Positions 12,801 to 24,800 of a stretch of 64,000 nucleotides of DNA are shown here, piece after piece. Where the stretch lies: NCBI GenBank assembly GCA_008638375.1, contig CM018032.1, positions 55,473,882 through 55,537,881 on the forward strand. The letters are read 5' to 3'. This DNA is from Nyssa sinensis (lineage: Eukaryota; Streptophyta; Magnoliopsida; Cornales; Nyssaceae). The notes under the pieces are model-generated. The model saw nothing but the letters and a program-made list of their open reading frames with translations, was not told where the DNA came from and made no database searches. Numbering within the stretch: position 1 is the first letter of the stretch; each line of letters starts with the position of its first letter. Both the position numbers and the translations under genes were made by a program.

Positions 12801-15800
12801 TCTTACAATTAATATATATGGGAGATAAAAAAAATTATAATTTGCTAGAATTATTAATTATTAAGTTTTCTCATATTTTCACTAACCAAAAAGTAACACT
12901 TACATGTATATTACTTTGGTATAAAAGAAGATCTTATTTATAACTTTTCAATGATATTTCAGTTTTTCATAAATATATATATATATATATATAATGTTCA
13001 ACTCAAGACATAAAAAAACACCTAATATCCTTTTGGGCTAAGGAAGTTGCGTTTCTATGCTTGCTCGTGTCTCGTGTCATAATTTTCCCTACTTATAATA
13101 CCTTTGACTCCAATTATGTAGAATTAATAAATATAATTTTCAAGAAATGTCATAAATTGGGATTTTTTTTTTTTTTGATAGGTATCATAAATGGGATACA
13201 TATACATATATATATATATATATAAGTATATATATAACTATTTCATCTCTCTAATAATTAATATTATAGAGGATTTTTTTGGAAAAAGTATTAATTATTA
13301 AGTAATAAAATTATTAATTATTCACCATAGAACTAAGTTGGTTCCTTAAATATTTATTAATTATTAGAGATTATTAACTTATTAAATATAAATTATAAGA
13401 GAGTTGACTGTATTTGGAACTAATTTCTTTCCACACTCAAACAGGTATTTCCATCGGGATCATCACATAGTTTTTTTTTTTTTTTTTGATAAGTAATATA
13501 TGTTAGCGGACCCCAAATAATTGGGGTAAGGCTTTGTTGTGTTGTGCTGAGTTGAGTTGATAAGTAATATGTGCATCAAAGATCGCCTAAGGAGGGCAAA
13601 CCCATTACAAAAGAAAGGGACACTCCAATTAGTCTTAAATCCCCCAGAAACTCTACAAAAGAATAAATACATGAAGAGTAAAATTCTAAACCCCAAAAGT
13701 GTCAAATTCTTAATAAACTATCTTTTAATCTACGGGAAAATTTTCTACCCCTTCAAAAATCCTAATATTCCTTTCATGCTAAATGCACCAAAAAAGACAA
13801 AGTGGGACCAAGTTCCAAATAATCCTAACGTTTCTCTTTCCACAAGCTCCTTGCCACCCTTTGAAGAATCCAAAACTAAACATGGCATGATCCAACAACC
13901 ACCAAATAAAGAAAAGAGAAGATACCATAAATCCCTCACCACTAAACAATGGATGAACAAATGATTGATGGCCTCTTCCTATGTCTTACACATGTTGCAC
14001 CTATTCACCAACCTAAAACCTCTCATCTGAACAGTGGAGGAGCCAGAAATTATACTTCCAGGGGGGCGTAAGTGTAGGTACTAAAATTTAGGGGGATTCA
14101 TATTAATATTTAAAAAATAATAATTGAGGGGGGAGGGAGTCCAAAGCCTACCCAATAAGGACCAGCTACCTCTTTGGAGACCTACCACCACCACCACCAC
14201 CCCCAACTCAACTCCAATTTTAGCTCCTATCAATAATATCCACCTAGCTGAAGGCTCAACTCCAAAACACCACAGGCACTTCCCACGAAGAGAGTTGTTG
14301 AACACCCTCAAATCCTTCAAGCCCAACATGTTCTCCTTCAACAAAAACTTGATTTTATCCCAGCGAATTAGATGGATCTTCTCCTCTTCTTTCCTCTCCC
14401 ATAAGAATTCCCCTTGCTGCTTTTCTAACTGCTTTTCCACTGAAGCCGTAATAGGAAATAATGACATGAAGTACATCGAAAGACTTCTCATAGTGCTTTT
14501 TATCAACATAATCTTAACTCCTTTAGAGAGATATTGCCTTTTGCACCCCGCTAGCATCTTCTAAAACCTATCCACCACGGGGATCCGACACTGTCTTTGC
14601 CTTGGAAGAAGGTCCTAAAGGCAAACCCAAATACACTGAAGAAAAAGACCAAACCTTACATCCCAAATTCAATGCCAACTCCACCACCCACTGGATAGAA
14701 GCTCACTTTTGTTAAGACTCACTTAAAGACCCGACACCGGTTCAAAGTATAAAGAACACATCACAAGTAATGAAGTTGGGTGTCCTCTGCTCCATAAAAA
14801 ATAATGGCATCATCCACAAATAAGAGATGAGACACCTTCCACTCTATCCCCACCCCCAAAAAAATAAATAAATTCCGAAACCCTTCAATAAGCCACCCTG
14901 CACCGCTCTATCCATCAAAGCCTCCATAACTACCATAAAGAGGAAACAGTAAAGAGGATCTCCTTGCCTTAACCCTCTCAAGCTTCTGAAGAAGAGAGAG
15001 AGAGAGAGAGAGATTGCATCTCCATCAAAAAGAATTATTTAGCAAATATAACTGTAGTTAATAATTAAAATATAATGCATAAGTTAACATTTCATCCTTT
15101 CAACAAGTTAGTTTACCTAAATCTCAAATGTGCCAAATAATTGCAATAATACCATCGTTATTAGCCAATTTGAAAGCTCTTATATTTTCTCAAATGTGAT
15201 CCCAAAAAGAATTAGTACATTTCTTGAACATAGGTTTAGAATAAGGCAATTACATTAAGAAACTTTCTTAGACTATTTAAAGCATCCCTGAAGTGGACCC
15301 ACCAGATTGTTGCAAGCAGATGCAACATGTGGATCCCTTTCTCCAAAACCTTCTTTGGCTTCTTGCAAGGCAGACAGGAACAATTTTTCAGCTTCCTCTA
15401 GTTTTCCCTAGAAGAAATTGAATGACAAATATAAATTCAGGAAGATAATGAAACCTACAGAAAAAAGAAGAAAAAAAAATTGACAAGTATATGAAACCTG
15501 CAGATAAGGAAAAAAAATGACAAAAAAAAAACAATGAGATTGGAGCAAAATATGCTTACATGCAAGAATCGATCCCTCCCATTATCTGTGAAAATCCTCC
15601 ACTTTGATGTGTGTAAATTTGATATCACCGACCCATCCTCAACTTTGCGTAAGCCAGTTATGTTAGTCCCCTCGTGTATCATTTTCAGGACTTAATTCAA
15701 TTGAAACATCTTCTGCCAAGGCAGGGCTGCCATTTATCCCAAGAATGAGTGCTGCAAAAGGATAATTAATATTTAGTTAACCAAAAAAAGATAACTAGAT

Positions 15801-18800
15801 AAGTTAGCATCCAACATTTAAAGCAGAAGCCCAAAGGTCAAAATAGCGTACTTCACAAAAAAATATGCACGCTGCTTCACAAAATACGTTATTAATCTAT
15901 AAAACAAACATCTGGAGTGTCTTCGGTAAATAAGAACTGTACTTTCTCTCAGAAATAGCAAAAAGAGGTTAGCAACTAAACATGAAAATTAGAAGCCCCA
16001 ATGCCAAACTAGGGTTACTTCACCAATATGTGTGCGCGTGTGGCCGTGCAAAATATGTTATCAATTTATAAAACAAATGGCTGGAGTGCCTTTCATAAAT
16101 AGACTTGTACTTTCTCTCAGAAATAGTAAAAAGAAGTAGAAATAAAAAAATAAATAAACACAGGAAAGGGGAAATATATGCAGAAAAAAAATAATAAACA
16201 CAGGAAAGGGTAAATATCCGCAGAAATAAAAAATAATGATAACAATAAACCCCTATAATGTAAACCATGTAAGCAAGGGCCCATCATAGCAAATCTACCA
16301 ATAAATACCTCCAAAATTGAATTAGGAACCACCTTTCCTTCTAGGAGCTCAACAACCACCTTTATTTTTTAAAAATAATAAACAGATTGAACTCCAACAC
16401 TCACCCACCCCCACTGCAAACGAAAAATAAGCAATAGGGAATAAAAATTTACAGGTAGCAATGTCAGCCATCTGCTATGGTCTTTGGCTCTTTCCATAGT
16501 TCACTATGTAGAAAGTACATGCTGCTTGACCCATAAAAACTTTCCAAGAAACCGAAAGAAGTAGCAAATATTAATTAAACCACCAAAACCACAGAGAAAG
16601 ATCCTAAACTAACAACTACAAAAGCACGACTCGAGGAAAGCCATGACACATGAAAGGGATCAATAGTAACACCCAAAACCAAAAGTGTACAAGAGTAGGT
16701 CCAAAGGGCTTGGTTCCAAGGCCCAAATTCTCGTAGGGCACAGTAAAGGTGGAGTGGGGCCTACTTCAAAGATTCAAAATCACCTTGATGTGTCCAAGAA
16801 TCATATTAGGAACCCTAATTTGTTAAGTCTTGGATTTGTTGGATTTCATTTATTGATAGTTTTTTTTTTTTGGCAAGTACGACACACACCCCCATGTCCC
16901 GAGTGGGACTTAGACCTATACCTCCCTGTTATTGGCTAGCTTCATTCATCTATATTATAATTTTGAAGCAAGGGGAAAAAAGTAAAATCCAAAGTTAACA
17001 TAGCATTATTTTCAGAAGTAATGCAGCAAGTTACCGACCAAAAAAATGTAGCTAATGCTCACACTGCAGTAGCTGTGAACCATGAAAGGATTCACATCTT
17101 TTTATACTCCCTTTTTTAATTAGTTCAATTTGATGGTTCAAGTTAGTTCGATTCAAAAGCTAGGACTAACTTTTTTGGGCTTTTCACAGGTTCCTAAAAG
17201 GGTTATAATACTCTCTTTTGGAGGTTAATGAATTATGAACAGAGAGTTGCTAGCCTGAGGCTCCGGCTTGAGAATAAGATTGCCTTCCTCCAAAGTGTCA
17301 TATTGATTTGGAAATTTCAGGTTTGATGGCCTAGTTTTTACCCTTTTCCTTCTTTCTCCACATAATTTCTACACAAAATTTACCCCACTCAGCCACAATA
17401 AACTCTACACAATTTTAATACCCTGATTTCCTAAAACTAAAACGCTTGACCCAAGCCCAGACCTAAGGTATGAATGCTTGAGCTCAATCCTGAATCCAAT
17501 GGCAATTAAATTGGAAATATATTATATTTATTGTTTTTAATCAAATTTTATGTGAAACTCTATGGGTGAATGCCAGTGTGTGTGTAAATCCATTTTCATA
17601 TTAAATTACAACCCAAAAGGAGTAATATAAGTATTAACAAACCTGAGCTAGGTCAGGTTATATTTCTAGAATCGGACTTGAATTTGAAGATGATCAGGTG
17701 GGCAAACCTTAAGTTCAATTACAACCTCACAATATGGGCCTAAATAATAAGCCCAATCCCTATCAAAGCTGAGAAAGTCAGGCCACTCAAATCACATGGC
17801 CCGTGCCAATCCTAACTACACCTCAGCCCAACAAACAAATTAGTAATCGATATTCATGAAGATTTGATCTAATGGCTCAAATAATAAAGGAAAATGCATA
17901 GAGAATTCCACAAAGCGGTTCAACTCCACCACATTTCCCTGGGTTAGTCCAACAGCAATACATTCTATAAAGAAGCCACAAGCTTCTCATCCGAATATGA
18001 CAAATGATGTTGTGAAGTTACCTAGGTACCAAGGAGGATCCATACGATATGACTGGGATATTACAAAGAAAATGCATGTTGAAGTCTCAAATTTCACCTA
18101 CCAAAATTAACCTACAAGTTCCTTAGATGGCCTGCTACTTTTGGAAAGGCATTTTGATTGGTATGTAAAGACAGGTAGAAGGTCAATTCAAGTTACTATT
18201 GTGAAGTTTGTTGGACAAGCTCAAATTTGGCAGACAGGTGTGGAGAAAGATCTACGAGATGCAGAGTAGCCTCCATTAGTTGAATGATTTTGACATGGTC
18301 GGTTTGTAAAAAGCAAATGCTCTTATCTCAGTTCAACCATGTAATGTAACTTTCTAGTCCCCTGAGATATCTTCACCATCTAGATATGGCCTGCTTGTCT
18401 CTCCAATCTCACAAACACTACAATAAAATTATGATCTTATCAAAAAAGTAAGAAAATAATATATCAGTGATACGACCTAAAGCTATGGAAAATTTAACTA
18501 CTTGTAAGATGTGAATCACCCTGGTCCATGCTATGACTTGCACATGATGCTATTGAGTTCTTCGTTGACCAAAGAAGGAGACAAAAATAACAGTAAGTTT
18601 TCTTGTAGTTAAAAAGGTTGTACCATTTCTATAGAAATTACCACCTGAAACAAGATATATGATTCACAAATTCTTAAGAAGTAATATTGCATTATACTAT
18701 TGCATACAATAAGTAGATATCTATGCAAGAACTTTTGATAACAACATCTTTCATTGATATAAGAAAATATCTTTCGTTGAAATTTCTTATATGACAAAAA

Positions 18801-21800
18801 ATAATAAGTTTCTCCATAGAAAATTGAAGAAAAAAAAGGGTAAGAATTTCATTTTTTTTTTTTTTTATAAGTTAAGGTATTATAAATGGTGCCCAAGGGG
18901 CGCAAACCCGAAGCAACAACCTAACCTAAACTTTACAAAGGTGTAAGTGACCCCAAAAAATCAACTGTAGAAAGATCATTTATAGGAAAAGCCTCCTTGC
19001 ACCAAAAAAATAATAAACGCAAAAATTATCTTTAAAAGTCAAAATGGCCTGCTCCTCCCCTTCAAAAACATGCCTATTCATTTCCTTCCAAATGCTCCAC
19101 ACTAGACACGTAGGTACTAGGCACTAAACTCCAAATCTCCTTAATATCTTTTCGCGTTTTACAGCCAGTCCAAGCAAACAAAAGATCTCTAACTAACTCT
19201 GGCATTACCCAAGAGAAGCCAAAGATAGCCAAAACCAAACCCTAGCAATCTTGGGCCATTGAACAGTGGATAAGCATATGATCCATGCTTTGTTCCTCCC
19301 GCTTGCATAAAAAAACACCTACTTGCCTTTTGAAATCCTCCTCTCAAGTTGTTTGCCGTCAAAATGGCCTTCCAATAGGCCTCCCAAGCAAAAAAGACTG
19401 CTTTAGAAGGGGCCTGTGAATGCCAAATAATGCTCCATGGAAACTGCAAAGCGTCTGAAACAACCATGGCTTTGTGAAAATATTAGACTGCAAAGTTCCT
19501 CCTAATCGACTTCCATACAAGCTTATCCTCCCTTCCACCTCATCCAAAATCTCCGAAACAGAAACAGCCCCACCTCCACCTCCCAATCAAAAAACCCTCT
19601 CCTAATTTTAGGGCTCCACACCACCTCATTCCCAATTTTCTCACAGCACTCCCTCACCCAAGCCCCCCTATTGCTAGCTAAAGCAAACAAGGAAGGCAAT
19701 TTCTCCCTCAAAGAGCACATCCCCGCACCATGCATCCTCCCAAAATTTCACCCTAAACCCCAACCCACATCAAAACTTACAAATTCCCAAAACTCTCTCC
19801 CCACCCCCACGAACCCTACACCCTACCCGAGATCCAACCCCCCTCCTTACTCCCATACTTAGAAGAAATAAGCTCCCTCCACAACTCCCTCTCTTCCACC
19901 CCAAACCTCTACAACCATTTTCCAAGAAAACCCATGTGCCCATTCTCCTCCAATCTTCCCCTTTCAATCTGTGAGAACAATACAACTCCCTTCTGGCCAA
20001 GATCTTCCTCCAGACAAAGAGGTCCAGCCTCCGACCACACCAGGATGACATAGTTCCACTTCCTACAACTAATACGGATGACAGCTGAAATCTCCTCTAC
20101 CCTTGAGTTAACCAGCAATCTGGGCCCCCTGGAGCTGCATGCATTCTATTCTATCGTGGCTTCATCCACCTTCACAAAGCCTCCACAACAATCCCCAGCC
20201 ACCCTGGAATACCTCTAGACTCCACAAAAAAGCCAATAAGCCCCATCAATCTCACCCACATTAATCCCTTCTCACCCGACTCAGTATAGCAACCTGACAA
20301 TGACCATTGTTGGAGGACCACATGCAATCCTTCATAACTCCAATCCTTCTGGCTAAGAATCTGATTCACCTCAACTATAGACGGAAGCTCAAATAGAAAC
20401 CAAGTTCCATTTATATCCAACACATTTAAAACCACATGTATTCACCAATGTTTTTTAGCCCGATCAATAGACCCTCTGTTTCTCTGGCATCGAAGTATGC
20501 AAAGCCCTAAATCTCCCAACAATGCTTTTCTGTAAAAACTCCAATCATCTACCCCGCAAGAACCCAAATGCACCCTCACGTCTTCACACTCGCCTCTCAG
20601 ACTCAACTCCGCCATAACAAGATCAATCGGCCAACCCCCTACTTTTGACACTTCTAGATACGAACCCTTACTTTACTCCTCCTGGGTTTGGACAACCCTA
20701 GAAGTTCTAAAAGCTTGGGCCACCGCCATCCAGCCCCTCATAGCATCTCCTTTGAGCAAGAAGATATGGATAAATCCCCTACCTGAACTTCCTCCCACCT
20801 TCATAAAGTTTCCCCTTTTGTTCAACCCTCTCCATAGATAAAGACTTGTATTCCTCCCATGGAGCCGATCAGGAAAATCAAACCCCTCATCCCTTTCAAC
20901 ACTGCCTCCAGAGTGCTACACAACCACTCCAACTCCCATCTTGTCACCCACACCCTCCTGACTACATTGACTCCTCTTTCAATGATTTGAAACATCTCTC
21001 CCTTATCACTTACCTCCACCACATCCAAGGATCAAAATATAGTTCGGATGTATGGTTTCGGTTTGTCCGGAAACGGAAACGTTTCGGAAACATAATGGAA
21101 ACGAAGAAAAAATTAGAAACATGTGGAAACATAACTTAAAATTTATTTATTTATACAAATAAGCCTATTTATTGAATATTTGTGCATGTTTAAGGCATAT
21201 ACATCATATTCATGATAAATGACACTAACTCATGATAAATGACATAATAGATATATACTATGTAATATCCACGAATTAAATAATTAGACATAAGTTACAT
21301 ATAAAATAAAAAGTAAAACAAATAGCGATTTAAAGCTATTATAATTAATAACTTAATATTAAAATAGTTGTTTCTCTACACTTTATTTCCCTTACTACTT
21401 TTCTATTATTTTAGAACAAATAATATAAATATTTTCTTGTAATTTTGAGTCTTAATCCTTGAAAAATAAATGTATATTATTTTTTACTAATTTCTAGAAT
21501 TATTGTTGACACAAAATAAATGTTTCCTCTGATTCGGTATGTTTCCACTAGTTTCGGTATGTTTCCATGGAAACAATTTTTTTTCCATAGAAACATGTGA
21601 ATTTCGATATCCCACTAGTGTTTCGTTTTGGTTCCCTGAGAAACGGAAACGTTTCGGCCGTTTCAATGAAAAAGAAACGAAATTTTGATCCTTGACCACA
21701 TCAAACAACTTCTCACCAATTTGAAAAAACATTCTAAATGATATGGCAAAGGGGAAATAAAAGAAACGAAAAGGATCTAATCAAAAGCTACCGGAGTAGA

Positions 21801-24800
21801 TGACTCTGGCAACCGTGAAAAGAAGAAAGAGAGAAGACTAAAACAGAGCTATAGTTTCAAGTCTTGAAAAGCTACCGGAGTGCGACGAAATGTATTCACA
21901 ACATTGATTACTTATTGATGAATGAACTAGAGTAAATCTGCATCAAGCATAGATCACCGCCCCTCTCAGAACATACTTAGATGCAAATAGGTTATTCACA
22001 CACTCATTTCATAAATATACAGATATTATTTTCTTCCAATAAATACTGAAACGTTAAAAAAATGTTACACTATAAATCAGAAAATTAGAATAGTATGAAA
22101 AGCTGCAATAAAAAAAATATAAGGTCAATTAATCCCACTTAGTTACCGAAGTATACCAGCTTGTCCAGATAGAAAAATCCATAGACAAAAGTCCCCATGC
22201 TGCCTCCTCAAAGTATAATCTCCAGGACTATATTGACGATAAAATTTAATTTTACCTAGAAACAACATTGTGTAAGCTAGTGAGAAAATCAATCACTATT
22301 CAAAACAACAAATTAAAAGGAAATTTAGAAGAAATGGATGAGCAGGGTAATATTTATGATCAAAATTTTATGCCACCTCTACAAAATTATATTTGAAAGG
22401 TCAGTAAACATGTCAATGGATACTAATTTAAAAAAAAAAACATGTCAAGGAAGAGAATTAAGATTTTCTGCATCACTAATGCATAATTGTGGAACTACAA
22501 AAAGTAAACAGTGTTCTAACTTTTCTGGAAAAAGGAATAATAGTAATGTTCCTTCTTTTTCAGATCTGGATAATAGTAATGTTCATGATTGAAAAGATTC
22601 AACATGAATGTGGGTTAGCTTCTCTCTCCAGATTTCTAGAGAGAGAGCTCCCTTGCGCTTTCTTGACTACTTTTTTATCCCTTCTCTGATCTCCCCTTTT
22701 CTTTGTCCTTCTCTGCTCTCCCTTAGTCTTCTTGAATCGTCATTCCTTAAGGTGCTTCAAGTCAGATTAAATGTGACGGGGGTTCGCTTTGGTAAGTTAG
22801 GTGCTGGTTCACGACTATGATCCGATTTAATCTTTTGGGAGTTGGATGTATGTGATGTGATTTGTTCCCCACCCTTGCTTAGCTTGACTCGTGATCATTG
22901 CCGGCTGATTTGCTCCGAGCCATGGTTGGTTGATATACTTTGGTGGTGCTTCAAGTCAAGATCGGGACGTGGTGGTAGGGGTTTCAGGTGGGTGATGATG
23001 GTAATTTGGGTTGGGAAGGGTTCTGATCAGATTGTTGTTGTTCTATGCGTTCTTGATGGGACTTGATTTGGAAGCCTTAGCCGTCGATGATCAATGGAAC
23101 TCAGCCTTGATTTGCTCTGCTATGAGTTGCTCAATTCCCAATTGATCTTATGTTGCAAGCCTTGGTAAGTACGCAAGGATTGTTATGTAGAGATTGCGCT
23201 TCGCCGCTTCAAGTCGCTCGTTCAATGTGACTTCTAGTTGTCACTGCCAATTTCAGCCGAAGCCATGGCTTGTTGATACATTTTGCTTGTGCTTCAGGTG
23301 AGATCAAGACGTGGTTGTAGGGGTTTTGGTGTGCAATTCTGGCAGTTTGGTTGGGTGGAGCTCCACGGTCATGATGAAGGTTATCATACGGCAAATCTAT
23401 TTGATCAATCTGGGGATATCGATCAACACACACTGGACTTCCTTGAAGAAATTTCTTTAGAATGAGGTTAACTGTATACAATTGCAGTGAGAAGTGTGCT
23501 TCTTGGATCATCTCTTGGCCCGTGAAATTCTCCAAAAACCCTCTTGAGGCGGATTGTCTAGTTGTTCCTTCTTTCTTGATCACCAAATGCATCCAAACCC
23601 AATTCCTTGGAAGCCATGGCAGGTCGCTATCGTAAAAGCGTGCTTCCAGTCAGACCTGTTTTTGATTGTAGAGGGTTTTGATGTAGGATGAATCCGGTAG
23701 TTCCCCTTCTCCCAATCCTCTCAATACTCTGTCTAATCTTTTTGGGATCACCATATTTAGGGTGGGCTTCAAGTCAGTTCTATCAGATAGGTTTTGAGTA
23801 TGGAAAGGTTTGGTCGATGGAGAAATGAGAAATCCTTGGCCTTCCTAAGCTATAAGGAGAAGGTTGCTCTCTGGATTGCTCTACTTCTTATCCTAGGTTG
23901 ACGTTGTGTGGTTAGGATACCACTTGATTTGGTGTGGTGCTTCGGATAGTAGATGCCGCCCATCGAGAGATGACTGGAAGGCACGATATGGGATGGTTGC
24001 ACATGAGGGATTTAATCCAAGTGGGTTCCCCTGGGCTCCACTTGGATCAAACCCCTCGTGTGGTGGATGATGGGGCTTATGCCGCTACTCTTACACTTGC
24101 GGTATGTCCAGCTGTGGGCGATTTGCCTTGGTTTGTGATGTGTTCCTCTTCCTCATGTCACAGAATAATCATGAGACATTGGTCATTCTAAGAAGCAGAG
24201 ACGCAGGTTGTGGTGTTTGGAGTCATCCTTTGTTGGTGTGGCCAACTTTATTGCAGTCAGGTGGTGAATTGCTATTCTGAGATGTTCTGAGGCTGCTTAG
24301 CGTTTTGATTATGGCTCTCTTTGAGCTCTATTTTTTCTTGGTTAGCTGGGTTGAGTTTCGTTTGACATAGGAAGATTGATTGTTTGCTTTATCCATTTGG
24401 CTGTTTTGCTGGTTGGTAGTGTTGTTAGGTTATAGTGTGGGTTTCTCGCTAGTTCAGCTTTGTACTGGGGCTTCCGCCTCTCTTTTTTTCTTTTTCTTTT
24501 TTTGGTTGGTATTTACAAACTTAACTTACCAAAAAAAAAAATTGTTCATGATTTCATCAAATAAGCCAGAAGCGGAAGTAATCAAAGAGTCCTGCAAAAA
24601 TGAAAATTTAAGAGTAAGCAGTACAGTATAAGAACATAATGACAAGGACTAATGGTAATGAGTATGAGAAAAAGAAGATAAGCACCGATGAGAAAGATTA
24701 CTAGGAAGCAAAGGAAGGTGCTGATGATTGGAAGACTCCGTTCGAAATTTATTACTTATTTAGAGGGCTCCCAGCTTGACATTATTTGTTTTAGAGGAAG

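Noticed and set aside
23209..23592. 127-codon minus-strand frame
   Set aside because: Lies wholly within the repeated poly(A) element, does not persist in the sister repeat units, and has no recognisable domain.
23934..24191. 85-codon plus-strand frame in the same element
   Set aside because: No signature, and neighbouring repeats give no related protein.
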